IMG/VR virus record: IMGVR_UViG_3300037226_000003
Coordinates: 1 to 27,558 of that record
DNA: 27,558 nt
Origin: a virus
Direction: 5' to 3' (one strand)
In this document: positions 14,505 through 20,724 of the stretch, piece after piece
How the letters are laid out: every line of letters begins with the position of its first letter
How positions within the stretch are numbered: the stretch's first letter is position 1
Notes under the pieces: generated by a model
Databases searched by the model: none
The model's input: only the letters and a program-made list of their open reading frames with translations
Told to the model about the DNA's origin: nothing
Program-made: the position numbers and the translations under genes

Positions 14505-15293
14505 ATTGAATAAACTATTGACTTGTGCTTTAACTTCGTCAGATGTCACAATAGTTTCTGACTCTAGTTTATCATCTTTACTGGACTTACGAGCCACTAA
14601 GATATCTTTGATTGCTACACCCCGTAGCAAATCATTGATTTCATCTTCCTTGAGTTTTAACGTAGCCCTAGTGGTATCAAACAACATGTCTGGAGTTACT
14701 TCAACTTTATCAACACTAGTTGGTTGAGGTACAGCCATAATTTTAGTTTCTCTACCACTACCAGTAACAAATAAGGTAATATCAAAGTTCTGCAATCCCA
14801 TAGGGTCTTTATTAGCATCAAGTGTAGACATTTCCAATACATTGAACTGATTGAATAGGTCTTTACCTTTAGCTAGAATCTTAACCTTATTCAAGGGACT
14901 TTCTGCAATTGTGGTTATCATTTGTCCACATTTGGGGCAAGCAGAAGGATATTGTTCTCCTGCTTTCTTAACCTCATGTCCACATTTGGAGCAAAGTTTG
15001 ACATTAGTCTTATCAAATACATTAACAACAAACCGTTCTGACTTTGCACTATATCCACCAATAGTTCTGAAATTGTCAGGATTCTCTGCAATTAATTTCT
15101 TATTGTTTGAGCATACTGGACAATCTTCACCTATACACTCTATGTAAGAACCTCTAACATAATGAGTATAAGTCTTATTGGGTTTATCATCCAAGATACG
15201 AACTGTATTCATCGAGGCTGATAAGTCAATGAATTCCATCTTCTTAAATTTACTTTCATAACTGGTTCTATCATCTAAATCTGCGAATGGCAT
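14499..15293 (-). CDS. ssb: Single-stranded DNA-binding protein, gp32-like with zinc site
   Basis: 264 aa. The N-terminal third has the basic/aromatic OB-fold strands (FKKMEFIDLSASMNTVRIL, KTYTHYVRGSYIECIGEDCPVC). The middle has cysteine pairs CPVC, CSKCG and CPKCG with intervening hydrophobic strands. The C-terminal part includes LFNQFNVLEMSTLD and ends in an acidic, flexible tail with LFNK. This matches T4 gp32-type SSBs found in many phages. The extra zinc pairs are more than T4's single site. It coats unwound DNA and should contact the helicase, polymerase and recombinase. A promoter inside recA (15659-15687) would raise its expression, and two hairpins follow its stop. Confidence 0.83.
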   Translation of the reverse strand: MPFADLDDRTSYESKFKKMEFIDLSASMNTVRILDDKPNKTYTHYVRGSYIECIGEDCPVCSNNKKLIAENPDNFRTIGGYSAKSERFVVNVFDKTNVKLCSKCGHEVKKAGEQYPSACPKCGQMITTIAESPLNKVKILAKGKDLFNQFNVLEMSTLDANKDPMGLQNFDITLFVTGSGRETKIMAVPQPTSVDKVEVTPDMLFDTTRATLKLKEDEINDLLRGVAIKDILVARKSSKDDKLESETIVTSDEVKAQVNSLFNK

Positions 15294-15294
15294 A

Positions 15295-15591
15295 TTATTT
15301 GTCCTCTTCTTTCTTGAATATAATGGATTTTATTTCGTCTAATGTAGTTGCTTTCTCTTCCTCTAAGAATGCCATAGCATCTGCAATAGGCATCTGGTTG
15401 GCACTCTTAGCCAATAACAAATAATTTCTATAACTCATTTCAATATTTAGAAACTGCAAATATCTGATTCTATTTACTAGTTCATTATTGAATGCTAGTT
15501 CATCGGGCAACTCATTAATATAGTCACTAAATTTAATTGGCTCAAAATTAGCTACCTGATACGTTCTCTCTACTCCTAATCCTCTATTCAT
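15295..15591 (-). CDS. Hypothetical protein between recA and ssb (98 aa)
   Basis: 98 aa, helical, with QVANFEPIKFSDYINELPDELAFNNELVNRIRYLQFLNIEMSYRNYLLLA and an acidic/basic tail (IIFKKEEDK). The ATG overlaps the recA end, and GGAGTAGAGG is upstream. Similar-looking small proteins sit beside recA and ssb in other phages, as I recall, but no function is established. Possibly a recombination or replication mediator. Confidence 0.65.
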   Translation of the reverse strand: MNRGLGVERTYQVANFEPIKFSDYINELPDELAFNNELVNRIRYLQFLNIEMSYRNYLLLAKSANQMPIADAMAFLEEEKATTLDEIKSIIFKKEEDK

Positions 15592-16621
15592 CCTCTACTC
15601 CTTTCTCAAGATTTTCTGCATCTTCGTCAATCAATTCGTGTTTATCTGTTACTGTTACATTATAGCACGACTTTTTAATGTTGTCAATAGTCTCTTTGTT
15701 TGCATTTAGGAATTCTATGGAATTTACCATTCCTCTTCCCAAAACCACATCTCCATATTTGTAATATGAACCTGCTTTCTGTAAAACACCTATCATATCT
15801 GCAAATGAGACCAAATCTCTTAATTCATCTACACCCTTACCAAACATCAATGGAATTACTGCACTTCTAAATGGGGCAGCTAGTTTATTCTTTACTACAG
15901 TAAAGGATACATTAATTCCAACTATAGCTACATCATCTCCACTTCCTACTTTAATCTGTTCACCCTTCTTTAGTTGTACAATGACAGAACAGAAATGTTT
16001 GAGTGCATGTCCACCAGGAACAGAATAAGACTTAACATAAGAACCAATTGTATCTCGTACTTGATTAATAAATACTAATGCTACATTATTTACCCTTACA
16101 TCATATGCTACCATTCTAAGGAACTTAGTAATAAGCTTAGGAACTAACGCATACTGTTGATCTTCAATATCTTTCTTCTTCTCCTCATCTGGTGCAATAG
16201 CTCCAACAGAATCTAAGATAACTACACCAAATTCACCCGATTGAATTCCCTTTCTAGCTAACTTTAGAGCATCTTCACCTGTATCTGGTTGGAGAATAAT
16301 AAACCTATCTGTATCTAATTCTCCTACTAAAGTGTGTGCATACTCATAGTCTAACATATTCTCAATATCAATATATAGTACTTTGAGTCCCTGTTCATTA
16401 GCATGTTTACATATACCTAATGCCAATGTGGTCTTTCCTGCCCCCTCTGGGCCATATATCTCTGTCATTCTAGCACGAGGAATACCACCAACTCCTATAC
16501 TAGCATCCAATGAAGTAATTCCAGTGGGTATTACATCTAACTCTGATTTAGCTGTTACTATTACTTCTGAATCATAACTCTTCCTTACTTCATCCAAGAA
16601 ACTATCAAATTCTTTTCTCAT
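15584..16621 (-). CDS. recA: RecA/UvsX-like recombinase
   Basis: 345 aa. Forms filaments on ssDNA and pairs homologous DNA. Walker A is GPEGAGKTT at residues 57-65, the RecA signature IDIENMLDYEYA follows, Walker B is VVILDSVGAIAPDEE, and VFINQVRDTIG...PGGHALKHFCSV matches RecA loop 2 and the following strand. The N-terminal IPTGITSLDASIGVGGIPRARMTEI is also canonical. The C-terminal region is shorter than cellular RecA and ends with an acidic stretch (LIDEDAENLEKGVEDE). The ATG lies five bases after the polymerase stop. A promoter for downstream genes lies within its 3' coding part. Confidence 0.93.
   Translation of the reverse strand: MRKEFDSFLDEVRKSYDSEVIVTAKSELDVIPTGITSLDASIGVGGIPRARMTEIYGPEGAGKTTLALGICKHANEQGLKVLYIDIENMLDYEYAHTLVGELDTDRFIILQPDTGEDALKLARKGIQSGEFGVVILDSVGAIAPDEEKKKDIEDQQYALVPKLITKFLRMVAYDVRVNNVALVFINQVRDTIGSYVKSYSVPGGHALKHFCSVIVQLKKGEQIKVGSGDDVAIVGINVSFTVVKNKLAAPFRSAVIPLMFGKGVDELRDLVSFADMIGVLQKAGSYYKYGDVVLGRGMVNSIEFLNANKETIDNIKKSCYNVTVTDKHELIDEDAENLEKGVEDE
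15659..15687 (-). promoter_or_regulatory. Intragenic leftward promoter inside recA
   Basis: Minus strand: TTGACA (15687-15682), 17-bp spacer ending TGC, TATAAT (15664-15659), giving an extended TGCTATAAT. It lies wholly in recA coding sequence (codons for TIDNIKKSCYN). It would independently transcribe the 98-aa gene and ssb. Confidence 0.75.
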
Positions 16622-16624
16622 TAA

Positions 16625-18526
16625 TTAATGCTCCCAATGGTCTGAAATATGTGCATCAACAGCACTTTCTACTACTTTCAAGAAATACCTTTCTGCAGAT
16701 AACATTTGTTCTTCAACAAATATCTTAGCTTTCTCTGCTATCTCTTCCTCACATTCTACAACAATCTCATCATGTACTTGTAATACTATTCTAAACTTAT
16801 CTCCAAATGGGTTGTTGTAATATAAGTTACATAAAGCCATTTTAGTTATATCTGCTCCAGTTCCCTGAATTATGTGATTTCTTAATGACCTTAATAGCCT
16901 ATCCTTATATCCTGTAGCCTTCCATCCATCTTCGAACAATATCTGTTTAGTGAAGAATCTCTTCCTACCAAACATTGTAATGGAATAACCATGTTCCCAA
17001 ATACTCTCGTTAACTTCTTTAATAAACTGGTTATATACTGAGTAAAACTTAAAGTACTTCTCAATATATTCTTTACCCTTGACCATAGGAATATCAAAGT
17101 TACGGGCCAATCCCCATTCTGTAGTTCCATAATTAATAGCAAAGTTTAAATGCTTACCTTCTGCTCTTTGTTTATTTGTAACTGTATCATAGGTTGTACC
17201 TTCAAATAGTCCAACAGCAGTAACTTTATGCGGGTCTTGTTTCTTCTCAAAAGTCTCCAACATCCTTGGGTCTCTGGTTACTTCTGCTAGTATTCTTAAT
17301 TCCTGTTGAGAGTAATCAGAAGATATTAGTTTCCATCCTTCTCTTGCTTCAATACAGGGTCTATATTTAGACATGTCCTCTTCATCTTTACCCTTGATGT
17401 TTTGTAGATTGGGATCAGATGAACTAAACCTTCCAGTTATAGCCCCTAGTTGATGATATGTAGTATGTAATCTACCAGTAAATGGATGAATCTTGTCCAG
17501 ATAACCAGTATCAAATGTACTAACTTCTTTCTCTGCCTCTCTATAACTAAGTAGAGTATTTATAATTGGATTAGAGTCAGATACCTTGTTAATTGTCTTC
17601 TCATTAGTATCTTTCAATTTCTTAATCTTATATACCTTGGTTAGAATTGCTAACATCTGCTTATGAGAATCAATATTCAATATAGACTTCAGATATGACT
17701 TAACAAACTCCTCATTGGTCACTGTAGATAAATTATTCCTAATTGCCTTACCCTTAACTGGAAGTTCTAACAAATCAACCAGGTCTAGGGTATTATTCCA
17801 CTCTAGATTAGTCATAGCATCTGTTATAAATCTATCTATAAGGTCGGCCTTAAGTTTCTTAGCTTTCTCCTTAGACTGAACTGTTACTGATTCCCATTTC
17901 TTTCTATTTATACTAATTCCTTCTAGTTCCATAGACACAACTATAGGTTCAACTTTACATTCCAAATTAAGAACATCTAGTTGTTTCTGTTCAGTTAGTG
18001 TAGCCATTTGCTTTAGATATACAGCATTTAAATATCTAACATCATTAGCAGCATAAACTAATTTCTCTTCTGTTATTTCCTTATTATCAATAAAAGAAGT
18101 TCTCACATCCTTATCCAAATCTACATCACAATATCTGGATACAACCAACTTTAAAGCATAGTATTGTGTCTTATCTAAACCGTTATTAATCATTCTTTCA
18201 GCTAACATGGTATCATATACATTCTCAAATAGTATACCATATTTTCTCTTAATGAATCTTAGGTCGAAATCTATTGCATGGCCTATAATCATCTTATGAG
18301 TGGCATCTACTAATCGTAGAAAATATTTAGTGTAACCATCACCTAGAACTAGGGTATTAAGGATATAAATATTCTTATTCATACTAAACTGAATAAGAGT
18401 AACCTCATCCAGAAATGGGTCTAGTCCTGTAGTTTCTATATCAAATCCTATTTTATCTGCTAACATCAAATCATCTTGGAACCGTCCCATTTCAGTTATA
18501 CTGGTAATATAAGTAAATCCCTCCAT
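16625..18526 (-). CDS. polA: Family A DNA polymerase with 3'-5' exonuclease
   Basis: 633 aa, no 5'-3' exonuclease domain. The 3'-5' exonuclease has IGFDIETTGLDP (D29, E31), IGHAIDFDLRF and YAANDVRYL (Y158, D162). The polymerase has TGRFSSSDPNLQNI, motif A SSDYSQQELRILAE (D404), the O-helix QRAEGKHLNFAINYG (R454, K458, F462) and motif C LQVHDEIVVE (H585, D586). This is the replicative polymerase. The residue equivalent to E. coli Pol I Phe762 is Phe, which in viral PolA surveys goes with virulent phages. SD AAAGGAC precedes the ATG at 18526, and a promoter stands at 18555-18583. Confidence 0.95.
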   Translation of the reverse strand: MEGFTYITSITEMGRFQDDLMLADKIGFDIETTGLDPFLDEVTLIQFSMNKNIYILNTLVLGDGYTKYFLRLVDATHKMIIGHAIDFDLRFIKRKYGILFENVYDTMLAERMINNGLDKTQYYALKLVVSRYCDVDLDKDVRTSFIDNKEITEEKLVYAANDVRYLNAVYLKQMATLTEQKQLDVLNLECKVEPIVVSMELEGISINRKKWESVTVQSKEKAKKLKADLIDRFITDAMTNLEWNNTLDLVDLLELPVKGKAIRNNLSTVTNEEFVKSYLKSILNIDSHKQMLAILTKVYKIKKLKDTNEKTINKVSDSNPIINTLLSYREAEKEVSTFDTGYLDKIHPFTGRLHTTYHQLGAITGRFSSSDPNLQNIKGKDEEDMSKYRPCIEAREGWKLISSDYSQQELRILAEVTRDPRMLETFEKKQDPHKVTAVGLFEGTTYDTVTNKQRAEGKHLNFAINYGTTEWGLARNFDIPMVKGKEYIEKYFKFYSVYNQFIKEVNESIWEHGYSITMFGRKRFFTKQILFEDGWKATGYKDRLLRSLRNHIIQGTGADITKMALCNLYYNNPFGDKFRIVLQVHDEIVVECEEEIAEKAKIFVEEQMLSAERYFLKVVESAVDAHISDHWEH

Positions 18527-18554
18527 ATTTGTCCTTTCATTTTGATATACCCCA

Positions 18555-18583
18555 ATTATACCACAAATTCCTTATAATGTCAA
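18555..18583 (-). promoter_or_regulatory. Leftward promoter for the DNA polymerase gene
   Basis: Minus strand: TTGACA (18583-18578), 17-bp spacer ending TGG, TATAAT (18560-18555). It overlaps the last codon and stop of the 44-aa gene and lies about 30 bases ahead of the polymerase ATG. Confidence 0.87.
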
Positions 18584-18714
18584 TAGGCAATATTATTATA
18601 TTTATGATATCTATCAAATATGCAGTCCCAATAACACCATTGATTATATATATATAAATCACATGTCAGACACCTAGAACGATTAAGGTCACTTAGCATA
18701 TCCCCTATATTCAT
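18580..18714 (-). CDS. First leftward gene: small four-cysteine protein (44 aa)
   Basis: Translates as MNIGDMLSDLNRSRCLTCDLYIYNQWCYWDCIFDR... to TGA at 18580-18582. Four cysteines are arranged CxxC-x8-CxxxC, a possible mini zinc site, embedded in aromatics. GAGAGGG lies about ten bases before the ATG. It is the promoter-proximal reading frame of the whole leftward operon, a usual place for a phage regulator or host-takeover peptide. No family recognised; existence rests on SD, position and cysteine pattern. Confidence 0.5.
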   Translation of the reverse strand: MNIGDMLSDLNRSRCLTCDLYIYNQWCYWDCIFDRYHKYNNIAY

Positions 18715-18857
18715 ATGTCACTACCCTCTCTAAGATTAATTTGAATTGATTGCTGTATATGTATTAGCTAAATGATTTATTTTTATTATATTTAGGACAT
18801 TTAATGAATTGTGAGAACTAATACTGAATTCTTTTTATTCATGTATTTGGCAGCACA
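18715..18857 (-). other. Long AT-rich leader of the leftward operon
   Basis: About 140 bases lie between the leftward -10 boxes and the 44-aa gene. I see no supported gene: a 13-codon frame starting near 18840 has no SD. No clear hairpin is evident. It would be the 5' untranslated leader of the early transcript. Confidence 0.4.
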
Positions 18858-18885
18858 ATTATACCATAATTTATTGTATTGTCAA
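18858..18885 (-). promoter_or_regulatory. Early leftward promoter, proximal copy
   Basis: Minus strand: TTGACA (18885-18880), 16-bp spacer ending TGG, TATAAT (18863-18858). It lies 36 bases downstream of an equally good second promoter, giving a tandem start for the whole replication operon. Confidence 0.88.
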
Positions 18886-18893
18886 TAATCACA

Positions 18894-18922
18894 ATTATAT
18901 CATAGATTTAATAGATTGTCAA
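18894..18922 (-). promoter_or_regulatory. Early leftward promoter, distal copy
   Basis: Minus strand: TTGACA (18922-18917), 17-bp spacer ending TGA, TATAAT (18899-18894). Its -35 is 11 bases from the three 11-bp repeats at 18934-18966, so a protein bound there would directly contact or block polymerase. Confidence 0.87.
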
Positions 18923-18933
18923 GGGTAAATATT

Positions 18934-18966
18934 AAACTCTAATAAAACTCTAATAAAATTCTAATA
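18934..18966. repeat. Three 11-bp direct repeats between divergent promoters
   Basis: AAACTCTAATA at 18934-18944 and 18945-18955, and AAATTCTAATA at 18956-18966: exact head-to-tail copies with one change in the third. An 11-bp period puts each copy on nearly the same helix face. They sit exactly between the leftward -35 (18922) and the rightward -35 (18977), so an operator array for the early/late switch is most likely. An origin iteron array is the alternative. Confidence 0.75.
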
Positions 18967-18976
18967 ATATTGGGTA

Positions 18977-18992
18977 TTGACTTTTAAGTCAA
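18977..18992. promoter_or_regulatory. Dyad overlapping the rightward -35 box
   Basis: TTGACTT-TT-AAGTCAA: two 7-bp inverted arms around two bases, the left arm containing the rightward -35 (TTGACT). The right arm gives a TTGACT on the other strand with a weak TATTAT (18969-18964) 17 bp away, so the dyad could also support a weak leftward start. It is a likely binding site for a dimeric repressor or activator. Confidence 0.55.
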
Positions 18993-19005
18993 TTTGTGAT
19001 ATAAT
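18977..19005 (+). promoter_or_regulatory. Rightward promoter for the late-side operon
   Basis: TTGACT (18977-18982), 17-bp spacer ending TGA, TATAAT (19000-19005). It is the only strong plus-strand promoter seen in the divergent region and leads to the zinc-finger gene at 19088 after an about 75-base leader. Confidence 0.82.
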
Positions 19006-19024
19006 ATAGATAATTAAAAATAGT

Positions 19025-19043
19025 CATTACCTTTATGGTAATG
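19025..19043 (+). promoter_or_regulatory. Leader hairpin in the rightward transcript
   Basis: CATTACC-TTTAT-GGTAATG, seven perfect pairs with a 5-nt loop, about 13 bases after the expected start. It is followed by TTTAG, not by a U-run. It may be an operator (inverted repeat) or a 5' stability hairpin. Confidence 0.5.
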
Positions 19044-19050
19044 TTTAGTA

Positions 19051-19078
19051 ATTATACCACAGAATAACAGAATGTCAA
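19051..19078 (-). promoter_or_regulatory. Leftward promoter opposing the rightward promoter
   Basis: Minus strand: TTGACA (19078-19073), 16-bp spacer ending TGG, TATAAT (19056-19051). It lies between the rightward start and the first rightward gene, so its transcripts run head-on across the rightward promoter before joining the leftward operon. Its -35 touches the SD of the 19088 gene. Confidence 0.8.
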
Positions 19079-19087
19079 GGAGGAATA

Positions 19088-19342
19088 GTGGCAATAAAAT
19101 TAGGAAATAAAAGATATGTATGCCTTATCTGTAATAAGGAATTCACAGAAGAAATTGCATGTGATATGCATAAGATTAAAGATCATGATTTAGTCTATGT
19201 ACCATTACTGGCCTCTGATTTGGATAGACTAAGACAATTTCTATTTATGAGGAATGAAGAATTGCTGACTCCTTCTTTAGTTAGAACCATAACTCATTAT
19301 GCTGAACAGGCAGCAAGGAGACAATTTGAAGACTCAGATTAA
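19088..19342 (+). CDS. C2H2-type zinc-finger protein (84 aa)
   Basis: 84 aa, GTG start at 19088 behind a perfect AGGAGG. The N-terminus holds a classic finger, KRYVCLICNKEFTEEIACDMHKIKDHD, with C-x2-C-x12-H-x4-H spacing, as in bacterial and phage C2H2 (Ros-like/JAZ-type) fingers. The rest is helical (LLASDLDRLRQFLFMRNEELL..., VRTITHYAEQAARRQF). As the first gene behind the rightward promoter it is a good candidate for a DNA-binding regulator of the divergent region. A role beyond DNA or RNA binding cannot be inferred. Confidence 0.7.
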   Translation: MAIKLGNKRYVCLICNKEFTEEIACDMHKIKDHDLVYVPLLASDLDRLRQFLFMRNEELLTPSLVRTITHYAEQAARRQFEDSD

Positions 19343-19514
19343 ATGTCCAATGTGTGGAAATGGTGTAGGAATAGAGTATAGAGTATTCAGATTTGATAGA
19401 CAAAATACAGATTTCTATGTATGTCTAAATTGTTATAGTACTCATAGTATCGAAGAAATAGAGAAATTTTTGATAGATTATCTGATAAATCATCTTAAAT
19501 TCCGCTATAAATGA
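19326..19514 (+). CDS. Small zinc-ribbon protein (62 aa)
   Basis: 62 aa from a TTG at 19326, chosen because AAGGAGACAAT lies immediately before it. An ATG at 19299 in the same frame has no SD and lies deeper in the previous gene. It carries CPMCGNGVGIEYRVFRFDRQNTDFYVCLNC, a two-knuckle zinc ribbon, then an amphipathic helix (SIEEIEKFLIDYLINHL). Start overlaps the C2H2 gene by 17 bases. Function unknown. Confidence 0.6.
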   Translation: MKTQIKCPMCGNGVGIEYRVFRFDRQNTDFYVCLNCYSTHSIEEIEKFLIDYLINHLKFRYK

Positions 19515-19562
19515 GATAATATGGTATAATTATATATATAAATAAATACAGGAGAATAGACT

Positions 19563-19703
19563 ATGATAGTAATTACAGAACCAGGTAGTGAACAAGAGCA
19601 AGTGGACACTAAATTAATCTGTAATGATTGTGGAAGTGAAATGATAGTAAGTGGACATTGTGCAACATGTCCTAATTGTGGTTATAGTTTATGTTCAATG
19701 TAA
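19563..19703 (+). CDS. 46-aa zinc ribbon resembling the class II RNR C-terminal tail
   Basis: Reads MIVITEPGSEQEQVDTKLI then CNDCG, a short spacer ending SGHCATC, and PNCGYSLCSM. The order CxxCG...GxCxxCxxCGYSxC is that of the C-terminal zinc region of B12-dependent ribonucleotide reductases (NrdJ), here as a separate micro-gene. ACAGGAGAATAGACT precedes the ATG. A TGGTATAAT sits at 19522-19530 but with no clear -35. The nrdJ gene at the left edge is far away on the other strand, so any partnership is speculative; short stand-alone ribbons of this kind also occur in other phages. Confidence 0.62.
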   Translation: MIVITEPGSEQEQVDTKLICNDCGSEMIVSGHCATCPNCGYSLCSM

Positions 19704-19717
19704 AAGGAGAATTAATT

Positions 19718-19933
19718 ATGGAAAAGTCAGATAGAATTATATGCCCATTCTGTGGAGAAGATGTAACAGATTTCTTTATGGATGATGATATAATTGACCC
19801 AAAGGGAGATTTCTTTTGTCCCTTCTGTGGTGGAGTAATGGAAATAGAAATGGATGTAGCCATTACATATGTGGTTACTCCTGTATTTGATAAAACTACA
19901 AATACGGAAGTAGTCGATGAAGAAGCCGACTAG
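19718..19933 (+). CDS. Zinc-ribbon protein with acidic insert (71 aa)
   Basis: 71 aa starting at the ATG 19718 (MEKSDRIICPFCGE...) with SD AAAAGGAGAATTAATT; the longer frame from 19691 has no SD. It has two CPFCG knuckles separated by an acidic loop (DVTDFFMDDDIIDPKGDFF), followed by a strand-rich C-terminus ending VVDEEAD. Function unknown. It overlaps the start of the 19917 gene by 17 bases. Confidence 0.62.
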   Translation: MEKSDRIICPFCGEDVTDFFMDDDIIDPKGDFFCPFCGGVMEIEMDVAITYVVTPVFDKTTNTEVVDEEAD

Positions 19934-20717
19934 TAGACCTTTAATGGATATCGGTACAATACCTAATCTGGAGAATGAAGATGAAACTACTCCAGAATTC
20001 AATAAGAGACTAAGGACTGCTTATAAGTACAAGAGATTAACTGTACCTGATAAGAATAAACTTCGTAATCTTAAGCAGTATAAAAATTTAACTGATGATG
20101 AGTTTGACGAAAAGTTTATTAAGAAGGCTATGAATGTAGAGACAAATAGAGATTGGGAGAAACGAATTCAAATAAAGTTAGAAGAGTTTCGTAAAGACTA
20201 TGACCTAGATGATTTGAAGATAAATGATATTCAGGGACTAAGGGCGTTGGCCTCTTCCGTTATACGACTAGAAGACTATGACACAATTATAGGTAAACTT
20301 CTAGAAGAAGGTGGTGGAGTTAGTGAGAACAATATTCTAGTAGTTGAAAGACTTTCGAGTATTCAACAGCATCTTCGTGAGGGTATAAGTAAGATTCAAG
20401 ATGACCTAAAGATTTCACGTAAGACTAGACACTCAGAGAAGGAAGAAGATGCTGTAACTTTCATAGAAGAGTTAAAGAAGAAAGCTAAGAAATTCTATGA
20501 ACAAAGAATGATGTATATCTTCTGTCCTGAGTGTCATGAATTACTTGCTACGATATGGTTTCAGTATCCACAATTCAAGACTAATGTAATAAAATTAAAA
20601 TGTCATAGAGAATTTCCTGACCAAAGAATTTGTAATGGTGAAGTTACTATAACATCGGAGTGGTTGTTAGCACACGGTATGAGAAACTTAGATAATATTC
20701 CAGACTCTATGAAGTAG
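19917..20717 (+). CDS. Zinc-ribbon protein, candidate small terminase subunit
   Basis: 266 aa. The N-terminal 100 residues are highly charged and helical (DETTPEFNKRLRTAYKYKRL..., KNLTDDEFDEKFIKKAM). The middle has a coiled region (VERLSSIQQHLREGISKIQDDLKISRKTRHSEKEED). The C-terminus has CPECHELLATIWFQYPQFKTNVIKLKC followed by a further CNGE cysteine, a zinc-ribbon-like site. It precedes the packaging genes but is separated from terL by the sugar genes, so a small-terminase role is only positional. No HTH is evident. ATG at 19917 has GGAAG eight bases upstream. Confidence 0.5.
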   Translation: MKKPTSRPLMDIGTIPNLENEDETTPEFNKRLRTAYKYKRLTVPDKNKLRNLKQYKNLTDDEFDEKFIKKAMNVETNRDWEKRIQIKLEEFRKDYDLDDLKINDIQGLRALASSVIRLEDYDTIIGKLLEEGGGVSENNILVVERLSSIQQHLREGISKIQDDLKISRKTRHSEKEEDAVTFIEELKKKAKKFYEQRMMYIFCPECHELLATIWFQYPQFKTNVIKLKCHREFPDQRICNGEVTITSEWLLAHGMRNLDNIPDSMK

Positions 20718-20724
20718 GAACTAT

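Noticed and set aside
14494-14727. Plus-strand open frame opposite ssb
   Set aside because: Mirror of the ssb reading frame with low-complexity Ser/Leu content and no ribosome site.
16891-17142. Second minus-strand frame inside the DNA polymerase gene
   Set aside because: It lies in another frame of a clearly coding polA segment, including conserved O-helix codons; no SD.
18799-18840. 13-codon leader peptide (MNKKNSVLVLTIH) after the leftward promoters
   Set aside because: No SD, and no attenuation hairpins follow; probably chance in AT-rich DNA.
19522-19530. TGGTATAAT before the 19563 gene as another promoter
   Set aside because: The -10 is perfect, but no acceptable -35 lies 16-18 bp upstream. 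It could still work as an extended -10 promoter, but I did not list it as a feature.
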